Shown here in pieces: positions 1 to 9,372 of a stretch of DNA of 64,000 nucleotides; positions within the stretch are counted from its first letter, which is position 1; every line of letters starts with the position of its first letter. This stretch comes from Candidatus Rokuibacteriota bacterium (GTDB lineage: Bacteria; Methylomirabilota; Methylomirabilia; Rokubacteriales; CSP1-6), in contig QHSX01000050.1 of assembly GCA_003221695.1 (NCBI GenBank), positions 1-64,000 of the forward strand, given 5' to 3'. The position numbers were made by a program, and so were the translations under genes. The notes beneath the pieces are model-generated. The model was not told where the DNA came from and made no database searches. It was given only the letters and a program-made list of their open reading frames with translations.

Positions 1-212
1 TGCGCCGCCATGCCGGGGACCGACATCACGAGATGGAGGTAGCCGCCGAGCGCGTTGATCCGCTGCATGTCGCGCGCGAGAAACGCCGCACGCTCGGCGT
101 CCGTGAGATCGAGTCCCGCGAGCGCGCCTTCGGGGTCGACGTTGAAGCGCGTCCGGAACACCCGGTCCTTCTTCAGGCGGTACAGGAGGCTGTTCACGGC
201 GTATCGACTCAT
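1..212 (-). CDS. LigA-like (protocatechuate 4,5-dioxygenase alpha-chain-like) subunit, 3' end outside the window
   Basis: Reverse-strand reading MSRYAVNSLLYRLKKDRVFRTRFNVDPEGALAGLDLTDAERAAFLARD...; ATGA overlap with downstream LigB-like gene; truncated by window edge. Confidence 0.65.
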   Translation of the reverse strand, partial: MSRYAVNSLLYRLKKDRVFRTRFNVDPEGALAGLDLTDAERAAFLARDMQRINALGGYLHLVMSVPGMAA

Positions 213-1057
213 CCGACCCTCCACTCGACCGCCGCGAGGTTGATCCGCCCGAGCTCGCCGAAGTAACGGACGTCCGCCCGCGCGGGCGTGACGGCTCCGA
301 TCAGGGCCATCCAGTTCAGAAACTCGTGCTCGCCCGCCTTGTCGAGCTCGCCGGGCGTCAGCGACCGCAGGGGCTCGTGTTCACCCTCCGTCAACCAGCG
401 AAGGAGCTTCTGATCGAAGACCACGTCGGATTCGCCGACGCGCGGGAGCAGGAGCTCCGGGAAGTGGGAGAGCCCTCCGGTGGCGATGATGCCGACGTTC
501 CAGGGGCTCCGCGCGACCACCCGGGCGAGGTGCTGGCCGAAGGCGAAGCAGCGCGCGGGCGTCGGCTGGGGCGCGACGAAGCAGTTGATCCAGATCGGGA
601 CGAGAGGAGTCACGGGCCGCGCGCCGTGCATGGTCATGACCGGGCTGAGGAAGGCGTGGTCGATTGGCGCCTCCCACGACAGCGCCAGGTCGAAGCCGGC
701 GCCGAGCCCGTCTTCGAGGATCCGGTTCGCCAGCTCCTCGTGCAGGGCGTAGCGCTCCGGCATGCCGTCGAGGACCTTGTCGAACGCCTCCGCCTCGTCC
801 TGAATCATCCGGTTGACGTCACGGCCGATCCGGACGCAGATCGCCGGCACCGCGTTGAAGGAGAACGCGTTGAGGTGGTCGTCGGCGACGACGATCAGCG
901 CATCGGGACGGTGCGCGAGCAACGTGTCGCCGAGCTTCCCGATCTCGGCCATGCACGCCTCGACCTTGCGTCGACCGCTCAGGCCGCACGCCGCCTGGTA
1001 GTAGTCGGGATCGAGCACGTGCGACATCGCGGCGGCGAACACGATCTTGCCCATCAC
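209..1057 (-). CDS. LigB-type class III extradiol ring-cleavage dioxygenase
   Basis: 282 aa; MGKIVFAAAMSHVLDPDYYQ and internal motifs (VVADDHLNAFSFNAVP, GGLSHFPE) typical of the LigB family. Confidence 0.8.
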   Translation of the reverse strand: MMGKIVFAAAMSHVLDPDYYQAACGLSGRRKVEACMAEIGKLGDTLLAHRPDALIVVADDHLNAFSFNAVPAICVRIGRDVNRMIQDEAEAFDKVLDGMPERYALHEELANRILEDGLGAGFDLALSWEAPIDHAFLSPVMTMHGARPVTPLVPIWINCFVAPQPTPARCFAFGQHLARVVARSPWNVGIIATGGLSHFPELLLPRVGESDVVFDQKLLRWLTEGEHEPLRSLTPGELDKAGEHEFLNWMALIGAVTPARADVRYFGELGRINLAAVEWRVG

Positions 1058-1099
1058 GCGTCTCCTTCCCCGGGATGTCCCTCGCCCCCGTGGCTCCCC

Positions 1100-2098
1100 T
1101 CACGGCCCGGGGTCGGCCGGTGCGGCCATCCGGCGGGGTAGCGACAGGGCAAGCAGACGCCCCAGCAACCCGCGCGGGAAGATCACGACCGAGGCGACGA
1201 ACAGCACGCCCAGCGCGAGCAGCCAATAATACCCCAGCGCCTCGGACAGGACGCTCTCCACCGAACGCACGGCGAGCGCGCCGAGGAACGCGGCGAGCAG
1301 GACCTCGCGGCCACCTAGCGCGGTCCAGATCAGCACTTCGGTCGACAGCGGCACACCGATCAGGGCGGGCGAGACGAACCCGAACTGGGTCACGAACAGA
1401 CCGCCCGCGAACCCCGCGACGCCACCGCTCAGCGCAAGGCTGAGGGTCTTGTACACCGAGACGTCGAAGCCAAAATACGAGGTGCGCTGCTCGTTGTCCC
1501 GCACCGCTCTGAGCGCCGTGCCCAGCGGCGAGCGCTCCAGCCAGAGCAAGAGGCCGTACATCGCGCCCGCCGCGCCGAGCACGACGTAGTACACCGGCAC
1601 GGGGGCGAGCAGCTCGACGCGGTTCGCGCCAACGCCATAGCGTAGGGGCGGCACGTCGAGCAGACCGTTGAACCCGCCGATCAGGCTCCAGTGGCTCGCG
1701 GCCCGCTCGGCGATGGCCGCCGCCGCCAGGGTGACGATGGCGAAGTAGGCGCCCGACAGGCTGCGTCCGCGAAACACGAGCGTCCCGGCGATCAGCGCCA
1801 CCAGGCCGGGCAGGAGCGTGGCGGCCAGCAGCCCCGTCACGGTGGAGTCGCCAACGCCCGGCAGCAGGCCCTTGGTGATCAGCGCCATGGCATAGGCCCC
1901 GACGCCGAAGAAGATCGCGTGCCCGAAGCACAAGAGGCCCGTCTGTCCCCAGAGGAACGCGAGGCTCATCGCGAAGATGCCGTAGCTGGTGATCTGCGAG
2001 AGCTGGGAGATCCGCCACTCGCTGACCGTCAAGGGACAGGCGGCGAGCAGAAGCCACACGGCCACGGTCAGCTCGAACCCGGCGGGCGCCGATTTCAT
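1100..2098 (-). CDS. livM: Branched-chain amino acid-type ABC transporter permease (LivM)
   Basis: 332 aa hydrophobic protein, LivM-like; operon with livH/F/G/K. Confidence 0.85.
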   Translation of the reverse strand: MKSAPAGFELTVAVWLLLAACPLTVSEWRISQLSQITSYGIFAMSLAFLWGQTGLLCFGHAIFFGVGAYAMALITKGLLPGVGDSTVTGLLAATLLPGLVALIAGTLVFRGRSLSGAYFAIVTLAAAAIAERAASHWSLIGGFNGLLDVPPLRYGVGANRVELLAPVPVYYVVLGAAGAMYGLLLWLERSPLGTALRAVRDNEQRTSYFGFDVSVYKTLSLALSGGVAGFAGGLFVTQFGFVSPALIGVPLSTEVLIWTALGGREVLLAAFLGALAVRSVESVLSEALGYYWLLALGVLFVASVVIFPRGLLGRLLALSLPRRMAAPADPGP

Positions 2099-2955
2099 CT
2101 CTCCTGGGACCCTCCGGTGAGACCCTGCGGGAAGAGACGGATCACCACGATGGCGAGCGCGAAGACCACGATCTGGGCGGTGATCTGGCTCCAGATGCTG
2201 GACACGACCGTGCCGGCACCCGCGATGAGCGTGGTGCCGAGGAGCGTTCCGAGCAAGGTGCCGGTTCCGCCCACCAGAATGGACAGGAAGGCCGGGATCA
2301 GGAACCCCACGCCCATCTGCGGATCCACGCTCATGAGGGGCGCCATGACCGCGCCGGCGAGTCCAGCCAGCGCCGCGCCGAAGGCGAAGGTCATGCGGTC
2401 CATGCGGCGGGTGTTGAGGCCCAGGCTACCGGCCATCGGGCGGTTGGCGATCACGGCACGCGCCACCAGACCGAGACTGGTTTGATAGAAGAGGAGGAAC
2501 GTTCCCGCGGCGGCCAGCACGGCGACCGCCATGATGAACAGACGGTAGACGGGATAGAGGGTGCCGAGGATCTCGACGGTTTGCGGTAAGGGGTTGTGCA
2601 CTTGCTGGGCGGTGGGGCCGAAGGCGATGATCACCGCCTGCTTCAGGCTGATGGAGAGGCCCCAGGTGGCCAGGATCGTGTCGATGAAGCGGTGATAGAC
2701 GTGACGGATCACCACCTCCTCGATCACGAGGCCGATCACCCCGAGCGCGAGCGGCGCGAGCGCCAGCGCCAGCCAGAAGCTGCCCCCGTACCGTTGGACC
2801 AGCACGACCGCATAGGCGCCCAGCAGGAACATCTCACCGTGGGCCATGTTGATCACGTTCATCAGCCCGAAGAGGATGACCAGTCCGAGGGTCACCAGCA
2901 GCAGGGCCAGCATGAAATTGGAGGCGTCGAGGGCGACGAGCAGAGCCTGGGCCAT
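2095..2955 (-). CDS. livH: Branched-chain amino acid-type ABC transporter permease (LivH)
   Basis: 286 aa; GLMNVINMAHGEMFLLGAY motif of LivH; overlaps livM. Confidence 0.9.
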   Translation of the reverse strand: MAQALLVALDASNFMLALLLVTLGLVILFGLMNVINMAHGEMFLLGAYAVVLVQRYGGSFWLALALAPLALGVIGLVIEEVVIRHVYHRFIDTILATWGLSISLKQAVIIAFGPTAQQVHNPLPQTVEILGTLYPVYRLFIMAVAVLAAAGTFLLFYQTSLGLVARAVIANRPMAGSLGLNTRRMDRMTFAFGAALAGLAGAVMAPLMSVDPQMGVGFLIPAFLSILVGGTGTLLGTLLGTTLIAGAGTVVSSIWSQITAQIVVFALAIVVIRLFPQGLTGGSQER

Positions 2956-2966
2956 GGGCGAACCGC

Positions 2967-3671
2967 CTAGACGGCCAGGTAGCGAGCGAGCAGCCCGCTG
3001 TCGTCGGCGAGCCGCGCGCTCGCGCTCTGGGCGACGACCCTTCCGTTCTCGATGAACAGGCAGCGCGTGGTCAGCGCCAGCACGAGGTCGAGGTTCTGCT
3101 CGACCAGCAGCACGCTCGTGCCTTCCTCCCTGGAGATGGCGGACACGGTGGCCGCGATGGCCTCCACGATGGAAGGCTGAACGCCCTCGCTGGGCTCGTC
3201 CAGCAGGAGCAGGCGTGGGCGACTGATGACGGCGCGCGCGATGGCGAGCTGCTGCTGCTCACCGCCGGACAGGGTGCCCGCGCGTTGCGCGCGGCGCTCG
3301 GCCAGGATCGGGAAGCGCCCGTAGATCGCGTCGGGGACGCGCGCCGCCATGCCCGTCTTGCCGAGCAGCCCCAGCCGCAGGTTCTCCTCCACGGTGAAGT
3401 CCTTGAAGATCTCGCGGCCCTGCGGCACGTAGGCGATCCCCGCGTTGCTGATCTCGAAGGGGGGCCGGCCGGTGAGATCCGACCCGTCGAAGGTCACCCC
3501 TCCCGCGACCGGCCGCAGCAGGCCCATGACGGCGCGCAGCAGGGTCGTCTTGCCCATGCCGTTCCTCCCCATCAGCGCGACCGACTCGCCGGCGGCGACC
3601 TGGAGGTCGATGGACTCGAGGACACGGCCTCCATCCTCGTAACCGGCGACGAGGCCTCTGATCCGCAGCAT
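2967..3671 (-). CDS. livF: ABC transporter ATP-binding protein (LivF)
   Basis: Walker A GRNGMGKTT, signature LSGGEQQQLAIARA, Walker B LLLLDEPSEG. Confidence 0.9.
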   Translation of the reverse strand: MLRIRGLVAGYEDGGRVLESIDLQVAAGESVALMGRNGMGKTTLLRAVMGLLRPVAGGVTFDGSDLTGRPPFEISNAGIAYVPQGREIFKDFTVEENLRLGLLGKTGMAARVPDAIYGRFPILAERRAQRAGTLSGGEQQQLAIARAVISRPRLLLLDEPSEGVQPSIVEAIAATVSAISREEGTSVLLVEQNLDLVLALTTRCLFIENGRVVAQSASARLADDSGLLARYLAV

Positions 3672-3678
3672 TCCGCCG

Positions 3679-4449
3679 TCAGCCTCCTGGCGTCATCCTC
3701 GCACTGTGCCCCAGATACGCCTCGCGCACCTCGGGGTGCGCCTGGACCTCGGCATAGCCGCCCTCGAACAGCACGCTCCCGCGCAGCATCACGACCACCG
3801 GGCAGGCGAGCCGGCGCACGAAGTTCATGTCGTGCTCGATCACCAGTGCCGCGATGCCGTGCTCGTGCTGGAGGTGACGGATGAGCTCGACCGTCGCCGA
3901 CGTCTCGGTGGCCGACATGCCGGCGGTGGGCTCGTCGAGCAGCAGGATCTGCGCGTCGGTTCCGATCAGCATGGCGATCTCGAGCCACTGCTTCTGTCCG
4001 TGCGGCAGCGTGCCGGCCCCGCGCACCGCCTGGAGGCTCAAGTCGAAGCGCGCCAGCAGCCCGTGCAACCGCGCGGCGACGCGTGTTCCGGCGCGCAACA
4101 GGGACCAGGGACCGGCGATGCCGCGTCGGCTCAGCAGCGCGATCTCCACGTTCTCCGCCACCGCGAGGGTGGGATAGATGCCCGGGACCTGGAACTTTCG
4201 CGCGATGCCGAGGCGACTGATCGCGTGCGGCGCGCGCCCGGTGATGTCTTCGCCGCGAAAGCGCACCGTCCCGGCGGTCGGGGAAAACGCGCCGGTGATG
4301 ATGTTGAACAGCGTGGTCTTGCCGCAGCCGTTGGGACCGATGATGCAGCGCAGCTCGCCGGCTCCGATGGACAGGTTCACGCCGCGCAGCACGTGGAGGC
4401 CGCCGAACTGCTTGGAGACCCCGCAGACCTCGAGGAGCGGTGGCGTCAC
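3679..4449 (-). CDS. livG: ABC transporter ATP-binding protein (LivG)
   Basis: Walker A GPNGCGKTT, LPHGQKQWLEIAMLIG, LLLDEPTAGM. Confidence 0.9.
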   Translation of the reverse strand: MTPPLLEVCGVSKQFGGLHVLRGVNLSIGAGELRCIIGPNGCGKTTLFNIITGAFSPTAGTVRFRGEDITGRAPHAISRLGIARKFQVPGIYPTLAVAENVEIALLSRRGIAGPWSLLRAGTRVAARLHGLLARFDLSLQAVRGAGTLPHGQKQWLEIAMLIGTDAQILLLDEPTAGMSATETSATVELIRHLQHEHGIAALVIEHDMNFVRRLACPVVVMLRGSVLFEGGYAEVQAHPEVREAYLGHSARMTPGG

Positions 4450-4468
4450 GGAACGACGCCGGACGCCA

Positions 4469-5665
4469 TCACCCCTTGCACTGGCTCTGCGCCTTGACGA
4501 AGCCCAGGTCCTTGAGCAGTACCTGCCGCTGGTTCTTCGTCTCGGCGATGACGACGTTGAGATCGGCGTGACGGTCTTCCGGACGCAACCGCACCATCCC
4601 GTTGCCGGACTGGAGCTGGAAGCCGGTCACGGAGTCGATGATCTTCTCCCTGTCCGCCGCGCCGGCCCGCTTGACGCCCTCGATGAAGAAGCGGGTCAGC
4701 ATGTAGTGGGCGTCCACCGTGTTGCTCACGATGGCGTCTTCCCCGAAGCGCTTCTTGACCTTGGCCACGAACGCCTTGGCCTCCGGCTTGTCCAGGGTGC
4801 TGATGAAGTTGGCCACGGTGACGATGGACTCGGACTCGTCCCGCGTCAGGCCGGGGATGTAGTTCTCGCTGTAGCCGAGCCACGCGAGCTTGGTTTTCGC
4901 CTTGCCGCCCGCCGCCACGAACTGCTTGACGAAGGTGATGGCGTCCGCCCCCACCACGTCGAGCACCAACACCTTGGCACCCGACTGCTCGATCTTGCGC
5001 ACCGTGCTGGTGAAGTCCTTCACGCCGAACGGGGTGTACTCCTCGCCCACGATCCTGCCGCCGGCCTGCTCGGCCGCCTTGCGCACCGCCTCGTTCATCT
5101 TGCGCGGCCACACGTAGTCGCTGCCGAACATGTAGAAGCTGTCGCCGTAGCTCTGCTTGAGGAACGGGACGAACGGGCTCACCCATTGCTCCGGCAGCCC
5201 GCTGTAGCAGACGATATAGCGGCTGCACACGCCGCCCTCGTAGTCGGTCGCGTAAAAGAGCGGGGTCTTGAAGCGCTCGACGGTGGGTCGGATGGCGTCG
5301 CGGTTGGCGCTGGTGACGGGGCCGAAGATGGCGATGACCTTGTCACGCTGGATCAGCTCGCGGGTGCGCTCGACCGCGGTCTTCGGATCGGTCTTGTCGT
5401 CGGCGATGACCAGCTCGAACCGCCGCCCGCGCACCCCGCCCGCCTCGTTGGCCTCCTCGATCGCCAGGCGTGTGCCCTGCACGCCCTGCTGGCCGAGGTT
5501 CTCGAGGCCGCCCGACAGCGGCTGCAGCACGCCGACCTTGATCGGATCGGCCGCGCGCGCGCGGGAGGGGCCGCCGAGTCCCAGCGCAGCGGCGCCGGCG
5601 GCGCTCTGCAACAGGCGGCGGCGGGACGCGGAGAAGGCTCGGTCGGCGGTCCGGTGGTTCCACAT
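4469..5665 (-). CDS. ABC transporter substrate-binding protein (LivK/AmiC/UrtA-like), Tat-type signal
   Basis: 398 aa; SRRRLLQSAAGAAALGL signal, IKVGVLQPLSGGLENLGQQGVQGTRLAIEEANEAGG periplasmic-binding fold. Confidence 0.88.
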   Translation of the reverse strand: MWNHRTADRAFSASRRRLLQSAAGAAALGLGGPSRARAADPIKVGVLQPLSGGLENLGQQGVQGTRLAIEEANEAGGVRGRRFELVIADDKTDPKTAVERTRELIQRDKVIAIFGPVTSANRDAIRPTVERFKTPLFYATDYEGGVCSRYIVCYSGLPEQWVSPFVPFLKQSYGDSFYMFGSDYVWPRKMNEAVRKAAEQAGGRIVGEEYTPFGVKDFTSTVRKIEQSGAKVLVLDVVGADAITFVKQFVAAGGKAKTKLAWLGYSENYIPGLTRDESESIVTVANFISTLDKPEAKAFVAKVKKRFGEDAIVSNTVDAHYMLTRFFIEGVKRAGAADREKIIDSVTGFQLQSGNGMVRLRPEDRHADLNVVIAETKNQRQVLLKDLGFVKAQSQCKG

Positions 5666-5679
5666 GGTCGAAATCTCCT

Positions 5680-6321
5680 TCAGGCCGCGATGCGGTTCTC
5701 GAGCGGCGCGCTGCGCAGCAGCGCTCCCGTGACCTGCTCGCTGTCGGCGACGATGCCGAAGTGGGTGCCGATATCGTACAGCGACGACTCCTGCTCGCGT
5801 GGCCCGGTGGCGGCCACGCAGTCCTCTGGCACGACCACCTGGTAGCCGAGGAAAAAGGCGTCGTGCACCGTGGAGCGCACGCAGATGTTGGTGACGACGC
5901 CGAAGATCACCAGCGTGTTCACCTGGAGGTCGCGCAGCGTGAGATCCAGGTCCGTGTTGAAGAAGGCCGAGTAGCGACGCTTGACGATGTAGAGGTCGTC
6001 GGGTCGCGGGTCCAGGTCCTCGATGACCTGGGCGCCCCAGCTCCCCTCGAGGCAGTGCGGCGTGCGCTTGAGAAATTCGCGGTCCTGGCGTACGTTCCGG
6101 CGGTGCGTGTCGACCACGAACAGGACGGGACTACCGGCGTGGCGTCCGGCGTCGATGACCTTCTTTTGGGGCGGGATCAGACGCTCGTAGCCGGGCAGTA
6201 CCATGGCACCGCCCGCCTTACAGAATTCGTTGAGCATGTCGATCACGACGATGCCGGTGGCCTTGGGGTCGATGCGGACCTGACGCTCGAGCCTCTTCGC
6301 GGAGAAGACATCGACGGTCAT
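5680..6321 (-). CDS. Isochorismatase-family cysteine hydrolase
   Basis: 213 aa; VVIDMLNEFCK, VIFGVVTNICVRSTVHDAFFLGYQVVVPEDC. Confidence 0.85.
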   Translation of the reverse strand: MTVDVFSAKRLERQVRIDPKATGIVVIDMLNEFCKAGGAMVLPGYERLIPPQKKVIDAGRHAGSPVLFVVDTHRRNVRQDREFLKRTPHCLEGSWGAQVIEDLDPRPDDLYIVKRRYSAFFNTDLDLTLRDLQVNTLVIFGVVTNICVRSTVHDAFFLGYQVVVPEDCVAATGPREQESSLYDIGTHFGIVADSEQVTGALLRSAPLENRIAA

Positions 6322-6407
6322 GGCGGCCTCCTGGGGAACCGAGCCGATTGGCCCCGATTATTGACAGCGCGCCGGATGGTGTCAAACGACCCTGAACGGC
6401 GCGCCGC

Positions 6408-6436
6408 TTGCGCCAACGCCACGACAGGCATAGAAT
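6408..6436 (+). promoter_or_regulatory. Candidate sigma70-type promoter for xoxF
   Basis: TTGCGC (6408-6413), 17-nt spacer, TAGAAT (6431-6436), about 85 nt upstream of ATG 6521. Confidence 0.4.
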
Positions 6437-6520
6437 CCGCGCCGACCTTTTCGAGAGGAGGTGGCCAACCGCTTTGCGCAGCGCCCCGTAACCTTTTCGG
6501 CATCGACAGTGGAGGCGCAC

Positions 6521-8215
6521 ATGAGAAAGGCGTATTTCGCGGTCCTCGTCCTGGCGGTAGCCCTGGCCGGCGCGCTGCTCGTTCCCCCGGCTACCAGCGC
6601 CCAGAACACCGGGTGGCACTTCTACGGAGGCGATCCGGGCAACACGCACTGGAGCGCGCTGAATCAGATCAACACCTCGAACGTCCAGAAGCTCAAGGCC
6701 AGCTGGGTCCTGCAGCTCGGCACGCTCAGGTCGCAGGAGTCCACGGCGCTCGTCGTGGGGGACACCCTGTACGTCACCTCGTCGTTCGGCCCTAAGCACG
6801 TCTTCGCGGTCGACGCCCGGACGGGCGAGCTCCGCTGGCGACACGACCGCGAGATCGCGGCCGACGTGGATCCCTACGGCTGCTGCGACGTCAACAACCG
6901 CGGCGCCGCGTACGCGAACGGCAAGCTGTTCGTCGGCCTGCTCGATGGCCGGCTGACGGCGCTCGACGCGAAGACCGGCAAGGAGCTGTGGACCACGACG
7001 GTCGTGGACTACAAGGAGGGCGCGGTCATCACCTCCCCCCCCGTGATCGCCAAGAAGAACGTCATCATCGGCTTCGGCGGGGGTGAGTACGGGGTACGGG
7101 GGGCCCTGCAGGCCTACGACCAGGACAGCGGCGCCATGGCGTGGCGGACGTATCTCGTCCCGGGGCCCGGGGAGTCGGGGAACAACACGTGGAAGGGCGA
7201 CTCGTGGAAGACGGGCGGCGGGACGGCCTGGGCGCTCGGGTCGTACGATCCTCAGCTGAACCTGGTCTTTTACGGCACGAGCAATCCGGGCCCGTGGAAT
7301 GCCGCCGTGCGCGGCCCCGACAAGAGCGATTACGGTGACTTCACGAACCTGTACACGTCGTCGTCCGTCGCCCTCGACGCCGACACGGGCAAGATCGTGT
7401 GGCACTACCAGTCCACGCCGCACGACGCCTGGGACTACGACGGGGTCAACGAGCTCCTCGTCGCCGACCTGACGCTCCAGGGCCAGAAGACGCCCGTCGT
7501 CCTCAAGGGTGATCGGAACGGCTTCTTCTACGTCATCAACCGACAGACCGGCAAGCTCATCTCGGCGAAGGCGTTCCAGCACATCACCTGGGCCAGCGGG
7601 GTCGACATGACCACCGGGCGGCCGATCGAGAACGAGTCGATGAGGCCGCGGCAGGGCTACCGGGCGAAGGGCGTCTGCCCAGCGGCGATCGGCGCGAAGA
7701 ACTGGATGCCGATGGCCCTCAACCCGAAGACGGGCATCGTCTTCCTGCCGACCTTCAATCTCTGTATGGACATGGAGTTCGTGCCCCAAGAGTACAAGCG
7801 TGGCGCGTTCTACCTCGGCGCCGACTTCGAGATCGGTACGCCCGGGCCAGGCGGGTTTTTGGGTGAGGCGATCGCCTGGGATCCGGCCACGCAGCAGGCC
7901 CTCTGGCGGAACAAAGAGGCGTTGCCCTACGTCGGCGGGATGCTGGCGACCGACGGCGGGCTCGTGTTCCACGGCAACACGGAGGGCTGGTTCAAGGCGC
8001 TCGACCAGAAGACGGGCGGCCTCTTGTGGAAGTTCTACACCGGGTCTGGGATCCACGCCGGCCCGATGACCTACTCGATCGACGGCAAGCAGTACATCGC
8101 GGTGGTGTCCGGGCGGACCCACAGCATCCCGCCGTTCTTCGGCGAGACCGGCCGCAAGATGATCGAAGCGAGCGCGGAAGGCGGTGCGCTGTTCGTGTTC
8201 TCGCTGTCGGATTGA
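6521..8215 (+). CDS. xoxF: PQQ-dependent methanol/ethanol-family dehydrogenase, XoxF-like (predicted lanthanide type)
   Basis: 564 aa with signal peptide; GCCDVNNRG vicinal Cys pair, DAWDYDGVNELL (DYD) motif, RBS ggagg before ATG 6521. Confidence 0.85.
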   Translation: MRKAYFAVLVLAVALAGALLVPPATSAQNTGWHFYGGDPGNTHWSALNQINTSNVQKLKASWVLQLGTLRSQESTALVVGDTLYVTSSFGPKHVFAVDARTGELRWRHDREIAADVDPYGCCDVNNRGAAYANGKLFVGLLDGRLTALDAKTGKELWTTTVVDYKEGAVITSPPVIAKKNVIIGFGGGEYGVRGALQAYDQDSGAMAWRTYLVPGPGESGNNTWKGDSWKTGGGTAWALGSYDPQLNLVFYGTSNPGPWNAAVRGPDKSDYGDFTNLYTSSSVALDADTGKIVWHYQSTPHDAWDYDGVNELLVADLTLQGQKTPVVLKGDRNGFFYVINRQTGKLISAKAFQHITWASGVDMTTGRPIENESMRPRQGYRAKGVCPAAIGAKNWMPMALNPKTGIVFLPTFNLCMDMEFVPQEYKRGAFYLGADFEIGTPGPGGFLGEAIAWDPATQQALWRNKEALPYVGGMLATDGGLVFHGNTEGWFKALDQKTGGLLWKFYTGSGIHAGPMTYSIDGKQYIAVVSGRTHSIPPFFGETGRKMIEASAEGGALFVFSLSD

Positions 8216-8217
8216 CG

Positions 8218-9348
8218 GTGACCCGGCGGCAGAGGCGAGCCACGCGGCTCGTCTCTGCCGCGCTCGGCCTCGCCCTCGTCGGTCCCGTCTGGAGCGCCGG
8301 GGGGCCCGCGCCGCTGCGCGTGTGCGCCGATCCCGACAACGCTCCGTTTACCAGCGCCGACTCCCGCGAGAAGGGGATGTACCTCGAGCTGGCCGAGCTC
8401 ATCGCGGATCGGATGGGGACGCGCGCCGAGCCCTTCTTCTTCCGGACGGACGTCGGGCGACGCGCCCTGCGCCCTACGCTCCTGGCGGGCCGCTGCGACA
8501 TGTTCATCGGGCTCCCCGACGCGGCCGACCGGAGGGCGGGGAAGACGATCGTCCTCACCCGCCCCTTCCTCGAGGTGGGCTACGCCCTCGTCGCGCCAGC
8601 GGCGTTCATCCTGCGCGGCCTCGACGATCTCGACGGGAAGACGGTCGGCGTGCTCTTCGCGTCCACGCCGCAGACGCTGCTGTCGGTCCGTGACCGCGTC
8701 CGGCTCACGACGTTCAAATCGACCGAGGCGGCGCTCGACGCGCTCGCCGCCGGGCAGATCGAGGTCGCATTCCTCTGGGGTCCCGAGGCAGGCTACCGGG
8801 CCGCGCAACGAGGCCTCCTCGGAGGGTTCGGGCTCACCTCGGTGGCCGGGCTCAATCTCCGGTGGCGCGCGACCATCGGGGTGCGCGCCGCAGACGTGTC
8901 CCTGCGGGATCAGCTGGATCGCGTTCTCGCCGACGTGGCGCCCGCCATCGCTCGGCTGGCCGCCAAGTATCACTTCCCCCTCGACACGCCGGTCGATCTC
9001 GACGTCCCCGACCCGACGGCGCCGCGGGCGGCCGTCGCGGCGGCGCCACCTCCGAGCAAGACCAACCCGTTCCGGGGCGATCCCTCCGCGGTCGTCGCGG
9101 GCCGGACGCTCTTCAACACGCACTGTTCGCACTGCCATTCGCCGAACGCGGCGAACCCCGAGCCACGCACGGACCTCCGTCGGCTCGCCAACCGCTATGG
9201 CGAGCGCACGGACGAGGTGTTCTACACCACCGTCACGCAGGGTCGTTCCACCAAGGGCATGCCGCCGTGGGGCCCGGCTCTGGACGAAGAGGCCATCTGG
9301 AAGATCAAGACGTTTCTCGAATCCGTCCAACGGAGCGACACCAACTAG
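8218..9348 (+). CDS. Fusion: MxaJ/XoxJ-like periplasmic binding domain plus C-terminal monoheme cytochrome c
   Basis: GTG start; LRVCADPDNAPFTSADSREKGMYLELAELIADRMG (XoxJ-like) then HCSHCHSPN (CxxCH) and GMPPWG heme-ligand region. Confidence 0.8.
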   Translation: MTRRQRRATRLVSAALGLALVGPVWSAGGPAPLRVCADPDNAPFTSADSREKGMYLELAELIADRMGTRAEPFFFRTDVGRRALRPTLLAGRCDMFIGLPDAADRRAGKTIVLTRPFLEVGYALVAPAAFILRGLDDLDGKTVGVLFASTPQTLLSVRDRVRLTTFKSTEAALDALAAGQIEVAFLWGPEAGYRAAQRGLLGGFGLTSVAGLNLRWRATIGVRAADVSLRDQLDRVLADVAPAIARLAAKYHFPLDTPVDLDVPDPTAPRAAVAAAPPPSKTNPFRGDPSAVVAGRTLFNTHCSHCHSPNAANPEPRTDLRRLANRYGERTDEVFYTTVTQGRSTKGMPPWGPALDEEAIWKIKTFLESVQRSDTN

Positions 9349-9372
9349 CAGGTGCTCCTCGGGGAGGGACCG

